64,000 bases of DNA from NCBI RefSeq assembly GCF_023169945.1, contig NZ_AP025591.1:4212481-4276480 (forward strand), written 5' to 3'. Positions within the stretch are counted from its first letter, which is position 1; each line of letters begins with the position of its first letter. Under the pieces are notes generated by a model. That model had not been told where the DNA came from and ran no database searches. It saw only the letters and a program-made list of their open reading frames with translations. Source of the DNA: Anaeromyxobacter oryzae (GTDB lineage: Bacteria; Myxococcota; Myxococcia; Myxococcales; Anaeromyxobacteraceae). Made by a program: the position numbers and the translations under genes. Shown here one piece after another: positions 29,720 through 39,124 of this stretch.

Positions 29720-31726
29720 ATGTCCCAGGCTCCATCACCCCAGGATCTCCCTGCTGCCGACGCGAAGCCGGCGCCGACGCCCGGCGCCGGCGAGCTGCCC
29801 GCCGCGACGCCGTCGCCCGTGCCGCACGGCCACCGCCCGAAGCCGAGGGGGAAGGCCCTCGCGGCGCTCGCCCTCGGCGCCCTCGGCGTCGTCTACGGCG
29901 ACATCGGGACGAGCCCGCTCTACTCGCTGAAGGAGTGCTTCACCGGCCTCCACGGGGTGGCCCCCACGCCGCCGAACGTCCTCGGGGTCCTCTCGCTCGT
30001 GGTCTGGGCGATGACCTTCGTCGTGACGTTCAAGTACCTCTCGTTCGTGATGCGCGCCGACAACCGGGGTGAGGGCGGGATCCTCGCGCTCATGGCGCTC
30101 GTCGGAAAGACCGAGACCACGCGCGCCGGTCGGCGCGTCCTGCTGATCCTCGGGCTGTTCGGGGCGGCGCTCCTCTACGGCGACGGCGTCATCACGCCCG
30201 CGATCTCGGTGCTCGGCGCGGTGGAGGGCGTCACCGTCGCCGCGCCGGCGCTCGGCCACCTGGTGGTGCCGATCACGGTCGTGATCCTGGTGCTGCTGTT
30301 CCTGATCCAGAAGCGCGGGACGGCGACGGTGGGCGCGGTGTTCGGGCCCATCATGCTCGTCTGGTTCACCTCGATCGCGCTCCTCGGGATCCGGGGCATC
30401 ACCCACGACCCGTCGATCCTCCTCGCGATCTCGCCGGTGCACGGGATCCGCTTCTTCCTCGCGAACGGCTGGCAGGGGTTCCTCGTCCTCGGCGGCGTCG
30501 TCCTCGTCATCACCGGCGGCGAGGCGCTCTACGCGGACATGGGCCACTTCGGGAAGCGCCCGATCCGCCTCGCGTGGCTGGCGCTCGCGATGCCCGCGCT
30601 GCTCCTCAACTACCTCGGCCAGGGCGCGCTGCTCCTCCACGACCCCACCGCCGCGACGAACCCGTTCTACCTGCTCGTGCCCTCCTGGGGGCTCTACCCG
30701 ATGATCGGGATCGCGACGCTGGCCGCGATCGTCGCGTCGCAGGCCCTCATCTCCGGCGCGTTCTCGCTCACGCAGCAGGCGGTGCAGCTCGGGTACTCGC
30801 CGCGCGTCACGATCCGTCACACGTCGTCGTCGGAGATCGGGCAGATCTACATCCCCGAGGTGAACTGGGCGATCGGCGTCGCGTGCGTCGCGCTGGTCCT
30901 CGGGTTCCAGACCTCCTCCCGCCTCGCTGCGGCGTACGGCATCGCCGTCACCGGGACGATGATGGTGACGACGCTCCTCTTCCACCGCGTCGCGCGGGAT
31001 CAGTGGCACTGGTCGCGGCCGAAGGCCTGGCCGCTCACGGCGCTCTTCCTCTCGGTGGACGTGGCGTTCTTCGGGGCGAACCTCATCAAGTTCGAGGACG
31101 GTGGCTGGTTCCCGGTCGCGGCCGCGATCTTCGTCTTCACGCTCATGTCCACCTGGAAGCGGGGCCGAGACGCGCTCGCCCTCATGCTCCGGGAGTCGGG
31201 GCTCCCCCTCGACTTCTTCATGGCGGACATCGGGCGGAAGAAGCTCCAGCGCGTCTCGGGGACCGCGGTCTTCATGACCTCGAACCCGGGGGGCGTGCCG
31301 CCGGTGCTCCTGCACCACCTGAAGCACAACAAGATCCTGCACGAGCGCGTGATCCTCGTGTCCCTCATGACCGAGGAGATCCCGTTCGTCCCGGATCGCG
31401 AGCGGGTCTCGACGCGCGACCTCGGGAGCGGCTTCTTCCAGGTCCTCGCGCGCTACGGGTTCATGGAGACGCCGGACGTCCCGGCGATGCTCGACTCGCT
31501 CCCGACGCGGCCGCTCGTCGGCGGCGGGCCCCGCATCAAGATCGTCCCGATGGAGACGACCTACTACCTCGGGCGGGAGACCTTGCTGCCGAACGGCCCG
31601 TCCGCGATCTGGGGCTGGCGCAAGCGGCTCTTCATCGTGATGGCGCGCAACGCCCAGACGGCGAGCTCCTTCTTCGGTCTCCCCCCGAACCGGGTCGTCG
31701 AGATGGGCGCGCAGATCCAGCTCTGA
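29720..31726 (+). CDS. kup: Kup-family low-affinity potassium uptake transporter
   Basis: A 668-residue K+/H+ symporter. After a hydrophilic, Pro/Ala-rich cytoplasmic N-terminus (about 45 residues) comes the Kup signature ALGALGVVYGDIGTSPLY, followed by about twelve membrane helices with GGEALYADMGHFGKRPI and NYLGQGALL, and a C-terminal cytoplasmic domain from about residue 460. The ATG at 29720 was preferred to an in-frame GTG at 29639 because the added residues show no homology; neither has a ribosome site. It is 24 bases upstream of an MFS gene and may be co-transcribed with it. The AT-richer leader suggests regulation. Confidence 0.93.
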   Translation: MSQAPSPQDLPAADAKPAPTPGAGELPAATPSPVPHGHRPKPRGKALAALALGALGVVYGDIGTSPLYSLKECFTGLHGVAPTPPNVLGVLSLVVWAMTFVVTFKYLSFVMRADNRGEGGILALMALVGKTETTRAGRRVLLILGLFGAALLYGDGVITPAISVLGAVEGVTVAAPALGHLVVPITVVILVLLFLIQKRGTATVGAVFGPIMLVWFTSIALLGIRGITHDPSILLAISPVHGIRFFLANGWQGFLVLGGVVLVITGGEALYADMGHFGKRPIRLAWLALAMPALLLNYLGQGALLLHDPTAATNPFYLLVPSWGLYPMIGIATLAAIVASQALISGAFSLTQQAVQLGYSPRVTIRHTSSSEIGQIYIPEVNWAIGVACVALVLGFQTSSRLAAAYGIAVTGTMMVTTLLFHRVARDQWHWSRPKAWPLTALFLSVDVAFFGANLIKFEDGGWFPVAAAIFVFTLMSTWKRGRDALALMLRESGLPLDFFMADIGRKKLQRVSGTAVFMTSNPGGVPPVLLHHLKHNKILHERVILVSLMTEEIPFVPDRERVSTRDLGSGFFQVLARYGFMETPDVPAMLDSLPTRPLVGGGPRIKIVPMETTYYLGRETLLPNGPSAIWGWRKRLFIVMARNAQTASSFFGLPPNRVVEMGAQIQL

Positions 31727-31750
31727 TCCGGCGGCCGGAGCGCCGTTCCC

Positions 31751-32995
31751 ATGCGCTGGCCCCACGCCCTCCGGTCCCTCGAGAAGCGCGACCTCCGGCT
31801 GTTCTTCGGTGGCCAGCTCGTGTCCCTCGCGGGCACGTGGATGCAGTCCGTCGCGCAGGCGTGGCTCGTCTGGAGGCTCACGCGCTCCTCCGAGATGCTC
31901 GGGCTGGTGAACTTCCTCGGGAGCGTCCCGGTCTTCTTCCTCGGCGTCTGGGCCGGGTCGCTCGCGGACCGGCTGCCGCGGCGGCGGATCGTCCTCGCCA
32001 CGCAGACCAACGCCATCGCGCAGTCGGTGCTCCTCGCGATCCTGACGCTCACCGGCACCGTCCGGCCCTGGCACGTGATCGTGCTCGCGGCGATGCTCGG
32101 CCTCACCTACGCCTTCGAGATCCCGGCGCGCCAGGCGCTCCTCGCGGACATCGCCGGCGAGGACATGCCCAACGCCGTCGCGCTCAACTCGTCGATCGTG
32201 AACGCGGCGCGCGCGGTGGGGCCCGCGCTCGCGGGGCTGCTCGTCGCCGCGGTGGGGGAGGGGATCTGCTTCCTCCTCAACGCCCTCTCCTTCGCCGGGA
32301 CCTACTACGCGCTCCTGGTGATGCGGCCGCCGCCGCAGCCGGCGCACACGGGCAGCCGCCGCGCCCACCTGCTCGCGGGGCTCGCGTACGCGGGGCGCAC
32401 GGCGCACGTCCGGGCGCTGCTCGCGCTCCTCGCGGTCTCGAGCTTCTTCGCGATGCCGTACGTCACGCTCTTGCCGGTGGTCTCGTCGGAGATCCTCCAC
32501 GGCGGCGCCTCGCTGTACGGCGTCCTCCTCGGCGCCGCCGGGATCGGCGCCCTCGTCGGCGCGGTGGGCCTGCTCCTGCGGCATGGCCTCCGCGGCCTCG
32601 GCCGGCGCGTCGCGGTCGGGACGACGCTCCTCGGCGCGGGCGTGCTCGTGCTCGCCCTGTCGCGGAGCCCCGCGCTCTCCATCGCGGCGCTGGCCGTCAC
32701 CGGCTTCGGCTTCATCACGCAGATGGCAGGGACGATGACGCTCCTGCAGGGGCTCGCGCCGGTGGACCTGCGCGGCCGCGTGATGGGGCTCTTCTCCACG
32801 CTGTTCGTGGGCGTGACGCCGTTCGGCTCGCTCGCCGCCGGCCTCGCCGCGAGCCGGGTCGGGACGCCGCACACGCTGGCGGCCGGCGCGCTCGTGGTCC
32901 TCGTCGCGAGCGCCGTGTTCCACGTCGCCCTGCCGCGCCTGCGCCGCACCGTGCTCGCCGAGCACCCGACGCTCTTCCCGCCCGTCGCGAGCTGA
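31751..32995 (+). CDS. MFS transporter, EntS/MFS_3-type
   Basis: A 414-residue major facilitator with twelve predicted helices and the MFS_3 opening RDLRLFFGGQLVSLAGTWMQSVAQAWLVWRL, then the loop 2-3 motif GSLADRLPRRRIV and the PARQALLADIAGEDMPNAVALNS segment between helices 4 and 5. Relatives include the enterobactin exporter EntS, but no siderophore genes are here, so the substrate is unknown. It lies 24 bases after kup. Confidence 0.88.
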   Translation: MRWPHALRSLEKRDLRLFFGGQLVSLAGTWMQSVAQAWLVWRLTRSSEMLGLVNFLGSVPVFFLGVWAGSLADRLPRRRIVLATQTNAIAQSVLLAILTLTGTVRPWHVIVLAAMLGLTYAFEIPARQALLADIAGEDMPNAVALNSSIVNAARAVGPALAGLLVAAVGEGICFLLNALSFAGTYYALLVMRPPPQPAHTGSRRAHLLAGLAYAGRTAHVRALLALLAVSSFFAMPYVTLLPVVSSEILHGGASLYGVLLGAAGIGALVGAVGLLLRHGLRGLGRRVAVGTTLLGAGVLVLALSRSPALSIAALAVTGFGFITQMAGTMTLLQGLAPVDLRGRVMGLFSTLFVGVTPFGSLAAGLAASRVGTPHTLAAGALVVLVASAVFHVALPRLRRTVLAEHPTLFPPVAS

Positions 32996-33146
32996 CCGGC
33001 CGCGTCCCGTTCCCCGCGGGCCGAGGCCCCGGGGAAAGCACGTCCGGCCTCGAAGGGCGAGGCGGAGCGGGGCACCGCCTGCCCGGCCGGGCCCGCGTCT
33101 GCGCTCGACCCGCGGCCGCGCGTCGGGTACGTACAGCCCTTCCCCC

Positions 33147-34577
33147 ATGCACCTCCGCAGCCCGCGCTCGCCCTGGATCGCCTTCTCCGCCATCGCGGTC
33201 GGCACGTTCATGGCGACGCTCGACGGCAACATCGTGAACGTCGCGCTGCCCACCATCGGCGCGCAGCTCCACGCCACGATCGATCGGCTCGAGTGGGCGG
33301 TGACCGCGTACCTCCTCGCCATCAGCGCCACGCTGCTCACCATGGGCCGCGCCGCCGATCTCGTCGGGCTCCGGACGGTGTACGTCGCGGGGCTCGTCGT
33401 CTTCACCTTCGGCTCCGCGCTGTGCGGCGCGGCTCCGAGCTTCCCCGCGCTCGTCGCGGCGCGCGTGTTCCAGGCGGTCGGAGCGAGCGCCACGATGGCG
33501 GTGGGTCCCGCGGTCGTCACCGCGACGTTCCCGGCGGAGCAGCGCGGTCGCGCGCTCGGCGCCGTGGGCACCGTCGTCGCGCTCGGTCTCACCGCGGGGC
33601 CGCCGATCGGCGGCCTCATCCTCGCCCACCTCTCCTGGCGCTGGGTGTTCTACGTGAACGTGCCCGTCGGGATCGCCGGCGCGGCCTGGGCGGCGCGAAT
33701 CCTGCCGCGCCGCCGCCCAGGGTTCCACCCGCCGTTCGACGGGCCGGGCGCGGGGCTCCTCGCTCTCGCGCTCGCGTCGCTGCTGGCGGCCGTGGACCGG
33801 CTCGTGCACCCCGACGCGATCGCGGTGGCGCTCCTCGTGGTCGGCGGGGGCGCGGCCGCCGCGCTCGCGTGGCGCGAGCGGCGGGCGCCGTCCCCGCTCG
33901 TCGACGGCGCGCTCTTCCGGAGCCGGCCCGTCTCGCTCGGCCTCCTCGCCGGCCTGCTCTCGTACGCGGCGATGTTCTCGCAGACGTTCCTCACGCCCTT
34001 CTACCTCGCGCGCGTCCTGCACCTCCCGCCGGGGCGACTCGGGCTCGCGCTCTCCGCGGTGCCCATCGCGCTCTCGGTGGCGTCGCCGCTCTCCGGGTGG
34101 CTCTCCGACCGGATCGGCGCGCGCGTGCTCCCGGTCGCCGGCATGGTGATCCTCGCCGCGGGCCTGGTGCTGCTCTCCGCCGCCGGCGCGCACGATGCGC
34201 TCGCCTCGGTGATGGCGCGCCTCGCGGTCTGTGGGGTCGGGATGGGCCTCTTCCAGGCGCCGAACAACTCGGTGGTGATGGGGTCGCTCCCGAGGCAGCG
34301 GCTCGGCTCCGGCGGCGGGCTCCTCGCGACCGCCCGCAACGTCGGGATGGGCATCGGCGTCGCGCTCGCGGGGAGCCTCTTCGCGCTCCGCGCCGGGAGC
34401 GCCCCGGCGGGGCCGGCGTTCCTCTCCGGCTACGCGCTCGCGCTCCGGACGGGCGCCGCGCTCGCGATCGCCGCGGCGGCGTGCTCCGTCGTCCGCGCGG
34501 AGGCCAGCCGGAGCGCGGGCGAGGAGCGCGCCCCCGGTGCGGGCGCAGAGGCCGGGCGTCCGACGCCCGAGGTCTGA
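33147..34577 (+). CDS. MFS drug-efflux transporter, DHA2/EmrB-QacA type
   Basis: A 476-residue major facilitator with about fourteen helices. The DHA2 motif D1 is present at the start (FMATLDGNIVNVALPTIGAQL), followed by WAVTAYLLAISATLLTMGRAADLVG and the antiporter motif C in helix 5 (GLTAGPPIGG). Family members export lipophilic drugs by proton antiport. No membrane-fusion partner is adjacent. The C-terminal tail is hydrophilic (RSAGEERAPGAGAEAG). It is separated from the previous MFS gene by 151 bases, so it may have its own promoter. A REP-like inverted repeat follows its stop. Confidence 0.88.
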   Translation: MHLRSPRSPWIAFSAIAVGTFMATLDGNIVNVALPTIGAQLHATIDRLEWAVTAYLLAISATLLTMGRAADLVGLRTVYVAGLVVFTFGSALCGAAPSFPALVAARVFQAVGASATMAVGPAVVTATFPAEQRGRALGAVGTVVALGLTAGPPIGGLILAHLSWRWVFYVNVPVGIAGAAWAARILPRRRPGFHPPFDGPGAGLLALALASLLAAVDRLVHPDAIAVALLVVGGGAAAALAWRERRAPSPLVDGALFRSRPVSLGLLAGLLSYAAMFSQTFLTPFYLARVLHLPPGRLGLALSAVPIALSVASPLSGWLSDRIGARVLPVAGMVILAAGLVLLSAAGAHDALASVMARLAVCGVGMGLFQAPNNSVVMGSLPRQRLGSGGGLLATARNVGMGIGVALAGSLFALRAGSAPAGPAFLSGYALALRTGAALAIAAAACSVVRAEASRSAGEERAPGAGAEAGRPTPEV

Positions 34578-34590
34578 GGCCGCCCGTGGT

Positions 34591-34646
34591 GAGCCTGTCG
34601 AACCATGCGCTCGCGGTCGGCCCGTCGACGGGCTCGGGGCGAACGG
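34591..34646. repeat. REP-like intergenic inverted repeat
   Basis: GAGCCTGTCGA (34591-34601) and TCGACGGGCTC (34625-34635) form an inverted repeat with a single G-T wobble around a 23-base loop, followed by GGGGCGAACGG. This pattern (GGTGAGCCTGTCGAAC ... GTCGACGGGCTCGGGGCGAACGG) is that of dispersed extragenic palindromes seen in many GC-rich proteobacteria. It lies just after an MFS gene and before ruvC. A second element with the same CTCNGGGCGA core is at 42843-42899. Confidence 0.6.
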
Positions 34647-34713
34647 CCACGCCGGCAGACGGCTCCGTGGGCCGCCCGCTGGACGCCGGTTCAGCGTCTG
34701 CTAGCATGCCCGC

Positions 34714-35268
34714 GTGATCGTCCTAGGCATCGATCCCGGCTCGCGGCGCTGCGGCTTCGGCGTCGTCGAGCGGGAGGGCGCGCGGCTCCGGGTCGTCGAG
34801 TCGGGCGTGCTCGAGCCGGGGGATCTCCCGATCGCGGTCCGCCTGGGCCGGATCCTCGACGGCCTCGACGCCGTCATCGCCCGCGCGCGCCCGGCCGAGG
34901 TGTCGGTCGAGGCGGTCTTTTGCGGTGCATCGCCCCGCTCCGCCCTCGTGCTCGGCCAGGCCCGCGGCGTCGCCCTCGCGGTCGCCGCTCGCGCCGGGCT
35001 CCCCGTCTTCGAGTACGCGCCCGCCGAGGTGAAGCTCGCCTTCACCGGCAACGGGCGCGCCGGCAAGGACCAGATGCTCCGCACCGCCCGCATGCTCCTC
35101 GGCGCCTCGCCCGACCTCTCCGACGAGGCCGACGCGCTCGCGCTCGCCGTCTGTCACCTCGCCCGCAGGCCGCTCCGGCTCGCGACCGCCGCCGGGAAGC
35201 GCGGCGCCGCGTCCGCCCTGGCCCGGCTCGTCCCCGCGCGCCGGGATCACCGCCGGAGCGCGCCGTGA
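34714..35268 (+). CDS. ruvC: Holliday-junction endonuclease RuvC
   Basis: A 184-residue dimeric resolvase that cuts Holliday junctions symmetrically. The RNase H-like fold and its acidic catalytic set are visible: D7 (GIDPGS), E66 (VSVEAVF), and D137/D140 in [14 protein letters not shown]. The GTG at 34714 has no ribosome site, but TAGCAT at 34702-34707 ends six bases upstream, the spacing expected of a leaderless transcript. The C-terminal tail is Arg-rich. Its stop overlaps the ruvA start (GTGA). Co-transcription with ruvA is expected; ruvB lies 1.3 kb downstream. Confidence 0.95.
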   Translation: MIVLGIDPGSRRCGFGVVEREGARLRVVESGVLEPGDLPIAVRLGRILDGLDAVIARARPAEVSVEAVFCGASPRSALVLGQARGVALAVAARAGLPVFEYAPAEVKLAFTGNGRAGKDQMLRTARMLLGASPDLSDEADALALAVCHLARRPLRLATAAGKRGAASALARLVPARRDHRRSAP

Positions 35269-35858
35269 TCGCCCGGCTCACCGGCAAGGTCTCCGAGAAG
35301 TCCGACGACCACGCCATCGTCGACGTGGGCGGCGTCGGCTACCTCGTCCACCTCTCGCAGCTCGCGCTCGCGTCGCTGCCGCCCCGCGGCGAGGCGGTGA
35401 CGCTCCGGACGTACACGCACGTCCGCGAGGACGCCCTGGATCTCTTCGGCTTCGCGAGCGAGGACGAGGAGGCGGTCTTCCGCGCCCTCATCGACGTGAA
35501 GGGCGTCGGTCCCCGCGCCGCGCAGAACATCCTCTCCGGCATCGAGGCGCGCGAGCTCGCGCAGGCGGTGGCGCAGGGCGACGTCGCGCGGCTCACGAAG
35601 GTGCAGGGCATCGGGAAGAAGACCGCCGAGCGGCTCGTCGTCGAGCTGAAGGAGAAGCTCGTCGCGCTCGCCCGGGCGGCGGGTCCGGCCAAGGCGCGCC
35701 CGGGCGCGGACGCGGTGGAGCAGCTGCGGACGGCGCTCGTGAACCTGGGCTACAAGCCGGCGCAGGCCGACGGGGCGGCGGACGCGCTGCGGGACGGGGC
35801 GGAGGGGAAGAAGCTGGACGAGCTGCTGCGGGAGGCGTTGAAGCTGCTCCGGGGGTGA
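35265..35858 (+). CDS. ruvA: Holliday-junction-binding subunit RuvA
   Basis: A 197-residue RuvA. Domain I is an OB fold ([30 protein letters not shown] with the [14 protein letters not shown] strand). Domain II has the two helix-hairpin-helix motifs that grip junction DNA ([18 protein letters not shown] and [20 protein letters not shown], residues about 75-130), and domain III, 145-197, contacts RuvB ([14 protein letters not shown]). It forms tetramers that load the RuvB motor. The GTG start overlaps ruvC. Confidence 0.95.
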   Translation: MIARLTGKVSEKSDDHAIVDVGGVGYLVHLSQLALASLPPRGEAVTLRTYTHVREDALDLFGFASEDEEAVFRALIDVKGVGPRAAQNILSGIEARELAQAVAQGDVARLTKVQGIGKKTAERLVVELKEKLVALARAAGPAKARPGADAVEQLRTALVNLGYKPAQADGAADALRDGAEGKKLDELLREALKLLRG

Positions 35859-35887
35859 CGCCCGGCCGCGCGCGCTCTCCGCGACGG

Positions 35888-36199
35888 TCAGGGCGAGATG
35901 TCGTCCGTCGGCGGATAGAGCGTCGTCACGTCCACCCAGGTGAACGTGTCGCCGCCCTGGAACTTCTCGTACCGCCGCACCGAGCCGCACACGTCCAGCT
36001 CGAAGTAGTCCGCGTCCATCGAGTCGTCCATCCGGATGACGGTGATCCGCTCGGGAGGGCAGCGGTGCTCGGACTCGACGGTCGTGGCGAGCCGCTGGCT
36101 GACGAGCACGGTGCCGCTGCCGTCGGCCTTCCTCAGGGGGACCGGGGCGCATGCGGCGGAGGCGAGCGCGACGAGCGGGATCCATGCGCGGGACGTCAT
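35888..36199 (-). CDS. Small putative lipoprotein
   Basis: A 103-residue protein with a lipoprotein signal ending at C17 (ALASAAC, followed by Ala-Pro). The mature part is short, acidic and rich in Asp, Val and Tyr, with two further cysteines (HRCPPER and LDVCGSVRR) that could form a disulfide. AGGAG lies seven bases before the ATG at 36199. No family is recognised. It converges on ruvA with a 29-base gap and is divergent from the HAD gene. Confidence 0.65.
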   Translation of the reverse strand: MTSRAWIPLVALASAACAPVPLRKADGSGTVLVSQRLATTVESEHRCPPERITVIRMDDSMDADYFELDVCGSVRRYEKFQGGDTFTWVDVTTLYPPTDDISP

Positions 36200-36396
36200 G
36201 AGGGCTCCTGTCCGGGAGAGTGTCGCATCGTCGTCGAGCTCCGGAGCGCGCGTTAATAGAGCTTAACGAATCGTCACGGAAGGTCCATGCGGACCCGCGG
36301 CCGGGAGGCGATCGGCGAGTCGGACGAGGTCGAGGCGGTGCAGCAGCCGCCTCCGAACCCCTGGCGCGCCGGCCGCGCCTCGGCCAGACTCCCCGC

Positions 36397-37059
36397 ATGC
36401 CCGTCCGCCCCGCGCTCCTCTCCTTCGACGTCTTCGGGACCGTCCTCGACTGGCAGGCCGGCCTGCGAGCGGCGCTCGCGCTGCGCGGCGTCGCGCTCGG
36501 CGACGGGGACTTCGATCGCATCGTCGACCGCCAGGGGGTCCTCGAGCAGGAGGCGCCGTTCCGGTCCTATCGGGAGATCGTCGCGCGGAGCCTCGTGGAC
36601 GTGCTCGGGATGGACCCCGGCGACGCGGACGCGATCGGTCGCGACGCCGGGACCTGGCCGGCGTTCCCCGATGCGCGCGCGGCGCTCCTCCGGCTGCAGG
36701 CCCGCGCGCCCTGCCTGGCGATGACGAACTCCGATCGCCGACACGGCGTCGACGTGCAGGCGCGGCTCGGGTTCCGGCTCTCGCGCTGGCTGTGCGCCGA
36801 GGACGTCGGCGTCTACAAGCCCGCCCCGGCGTTCTGGTCGGCGGCGGCGGCGGTCACGGGCGCCGCGCTCGGGCCCGCCTGGTGGCACGTCGCCGCGTAC
36901 GCCGACTACGACCTCTCGGTCGCGCGGTCCCTCGGGCTCACGACCGTGCTCGTCGGACGGCCGCACCGGCGCGTCGGCCCCGCGGACCTGGTCGTCCCGG
37001 ACCTGCTCGCGCTCGCCGACGTCGTGGACCGGCTCTGGCCGGAGCCGGAGTGGGCCTGA
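36397..37059 (+). CDS. HAD-superfamily hydrolase, haloacid dehalogenase type II-like
   Basis: A 220-residue HAD hydrolase. Motif I is SFDVFGTVLDW (nucleophile D11), motif II is AMTNSDR (Ser/Thr-Asn), motif III is K in GVYKPAP, and motif IV the acidic AYADYDLS. The FDVFGTxxDW opening is characteristic of L-2-haloacid dehalogenases and related phosphatases; the substrate cannot be told from sequence. A Trp-Trp-His (PAWWHVA) precedes motif IV. The ATG at 36397 was chosen at the start of homology within a longer open frame. It lies between ruvA and ruvB but is unlikely to share their role. Confidence 0.8.
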   Translation: MPVRPALLSFDVFGTVLDWQAGLRAALALRGVALGDGDFDRIVDRQGVLEQEAPFRSYREIVARSLVDVLGMDPGDADAIGRDAGTWPAFPDARAALLRLQARAPCLAMTNSDRRHGVDVQARLGFRLSRWLCAEDVGVYKPAPAFWSAAAAVTGAALGPAWWHVAAYADYDLSVARSLGLTTVLVGRPHRRVGPADLVVPDLLALADVVDRLWPEPEWA

Positions 37060-37114
37060 CCCGCGCCGAGGCATGACGAGCCGGTCACCCGCGCGTGTTA
37101 CGCTCGCCGCGGCC

Positions 37115-38143
37115 ATGTCCCCGAAGCCGGTCCGCGACGTCTCCCCGAAGACCCTGGAAGGCGAGGAGCGGCTGGAGCAGTCGCTCCGGCCCGCGACCTT
37201 CGAGGATTACGTCGGCCAGGAGAAGATCGTCGAGAACGTCCGCGTGTACGCGGCGGCGGCGCGAGCGCGCGGCGAGGCGCTCGATCACGTGCTCCTCTCC
37301 GGACCGCCCGGTCTCGGGAAGACCTCGCTCGCCCACATCCTCGCGCGCGAGCTCGGCGTCACGCTGCACGTCACGAGCGGCCCCGCCCTCGTGAAGAAGG
37401 GCGACCTCGCGGGCCTCCTCACCGCGCTCGCGCCGCGCGACATCCTCTTCATCGACGAGATCCACCGGCTCTCCCCCGCCGTCGAGGAGGCGCTCTACCC
37501 GGCGATGGAGGACTACCGCTTCGACGTCGTCCTCGGCGCCGGCCTCGGCGCCCAGACGATGGAGATGAAGCTCGAGCGCTTCACGCTGGTCGGGGCGACC
37601 ACGCGCACGGGCCTCCTCGCGAGCCCGCTCCGCGATCGGTTCCCGATCCAGGAGCGCCTCGAGTACTACGGCGCGCCGGAGCTGAAGGAGATCGCCGTCC
37701 GCGCCGCGCGGAAGCTCGCGCTCCCGGTCGAGGCCGCCGGCGCCGAGGAGCTGGCGCGGCGCGCCCGCGGGACGCCGCGCATCGCCATCCGGCTGCTCCA
37801 GCGCGCCCGCGATTTCGCCCAGGTGGAGGGGGACGGGAAGCTCACCCGCGAGATCGTCGACCGGACGCTCGCGCGGCTCGAGGTGGACGCTCGTGGCCTC
37901 GACGCGATGGACCGCCGGATCCTGGCCTCGGTGATCGACACGTTCGGCGGCGGCCCGGTCGGGATCGACGCCGTCGCGGCGGCCGTGGGCGAGGAGTCGG
38001 ACACCATCGAGGACGTCTACGAGCCGTTCCTAGTTCGCGAGGGCTTCCTCGCGCGGACGCCCCGCGGGCGCGTCGCGCTCCCGGCCGCGTTCGCGCACCT
38101 CGGGCGCGAGAGGCCGCACGGGAAGCAGGGCGGGCTGTTCTAG
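37115..38143 (+). CDS. ruvB: Holliday-junction branch-migration ATPase RuvB
   Basis: A 342-residue AAA+ hexameric motor that pumps DNA through the RuvA-bound junction. Walker A is SGPPGLGKTS, Walker B ILFIDEIHRL, sensor 1 VGATTRTGLL, the arginine finger lies in SPLRDRF, and the C-terminal winged helix ends in the typical TPRGRVALPAAFAHLG. The ATG at 37115 was preferred over one at 37073 because it gives a normal RuvB length; a TACGCT box lies about ten bases upstream. It is separated from ruvCA by a lipoprotein gene and a HAD gene, a split ruv arrangement. Confidence 0.95.
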   Translation: MSPKPVRDVSPKTLEGEERLEQSLRPATFEDYVGQEKIVENVRVYAAAARARGEALDHVLLSGPPGLGKTSLAHILARELGVTLHVTSGPALVKKGDLAGLLTALAPRDILFIDEIHRLSPAVEEALYPAMEDYRFDVVLGAGLGAQTMEMKLERFTLVGATTRTGLLASPLRDRFPIQERLEYYGAPELKEIAVRAARKLALPVEAAGAEELARRARGTPRIAIRLLQRARDFAQVEGDGKLTREIVDRTLARLEVDARGLDAMDRRILASVIDTFGGGPVGIDAVAAAVGEESDTIEDVYEPFLVREGFLARTPRGRVALPAAFAHLGRERPHGKQGGLF

Positions 38144-38159
38144 GCCGCGCGCGCCGCGG

Positions 38160-38897
38160 TCACCACACCACCCGCCGCGCCTGCGTCGGCCGCCGCCCCA
38201 TGAGACGCACGAGCAGCCACCCGGCGACGAACCCGCCGATGTGGGCGAAGAGCGCGACGCCGGTGTTCCCGCCGAAGAGGACGGAGAGGATCTGGAGCAG
38301 GAACCAGAGCCCGATGAAGAACCCGGCGGGCACCGGCACGATCCGGATGAACACCACGATGATGACGAGGGTCGTCACCCGCGCGCGCGGGAAGAGCACC
38401 ATGTACGCCGCGAGCACGCCCGCGATCGCGCCGCTGGCGCCGACCATCGGGACGAGGAGGTCGCCCGTCACCGCCGACGCGACCACCTGGACGAGCGCCG
38501 CCGCGATGCCGCACGCGAGGTAGAAGACGACGAACCGGACGCGCCCGAGCGCGTCCTCGACGTTGTTCCCGAAGATCCACAGGAACAGCATGTTCGTCGC
38601 GATGTGCATGAACCCACCGTGAAGGAACATGCTCGTCAGGATCGTGAACGGCGGCGGGACGATGTCGCGGTACTCGATGTCGGTGAAGGTGAGGATCTCG
38701 TACGGCACGAGGCCGCCGCGGAACGCGCTGAGCTGGAGGTTTCGCTCGAGGAACCCGAGCACGTCGCCCGACGCGAAGGCGGCCGGGAGCGCCGGAGCGT
38801 CGATCTGCCAGAGGAAGACGAGGACGTTCGCGGCGATGAAGAGGATCGTGACGATCGGCGTTCGTTCGAGCGGGTTGTCGTCGCTGAGCGGGATCAC
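38160..38897 (-). CDS. Rhomboid-family intramembrane serine protease
   Basis: A 245-residue polytopic protein with six core membrane helices. The rhomboid hallmarks are present: a luminal TSMFLHGGFMHIATNMLFLWIFG loop (helix 2 His and Asn of the oxyanion site), the catalytic serine in MVGASGAIAGVLAA, and the catalytic histidine in ALFAHIGGFVAGW. It would cleave substrate helices within the membrane. Its promoter region is shared with lpxC: a TTATAGCAT box lies about 22 bases upstream of the ATG. It converges on ruvB with a 16-base gap. Confidence 0.9.
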   Translation of the reverse strand: MIPLSDDNPLERTPIVTILFIAANVLVFLWQIDAPALPAAFASGDVLGFLERNLQLSAFRGGLVPYEILTFTDIEYRDIVPPPFTILTSMFLHGGFMHIATNMLFLWIFGNNVEDALGRVRFVVFYLACGIAAALVQVVASAVTGDLLVPMVGASGAIAGVLAAYMVLFPRARVTTLVIIVVFIRIVPVPAGFFIGLWFLLQILSVLFGGNTGVALFAHIGGFVAGWLLVRLMGRRPTQARRVVW

Positions 38898-38943
38898 GCC
38901 TTTGGGCCTCGGCCGGTCATGCTATAAGGCGCCGCGTTCGAGG

Positions 38944-38972
38944 TGCGTGTCATCGTGCCGGTCTGACACGCA
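38944..38972. promoter_or_regulatory. 9-bp inverted repeat between rhomboid and lpxC genes
   Basis: TGCGTGTCA (38944-38952) and TGACACGCA (38964-38972) are exact complements around an 11-base spacer. The element lies just downstream of an extended -10-like TGCTATAAG (38920-38928) that could fire rightward, and 47 bases from the rhomboid start. A second stem (CTGGGCC/GGCCCAG, 39016-39036) follows before an A6 run. The dyad could be a repressor site or part of a small RNA; no coding frame fits here. Confidence 0.4.
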
Positions 38973-39124
38973 TGTCGCGGCGGAGGCACAGGGCGATCAG
39001 GACTCCGACACCCTCCTGGGCCAAACAGGGGCCCAGCGATCCGGGTAGCTGGAAAAAAGCCCAAAGTACCGAGCTCTTAGTAGTATGCGCCGGCGGGGCT
39101 GCACGACGGTGCCCAGGCGTTGAC

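Noticed and set aside
29735-33619. 1294-codon minus-strand frame opposite kup and the MFS gene
   Set aside because: Antisense shadow; the plus strand shows clear transporter homology with complete membrane signatures.
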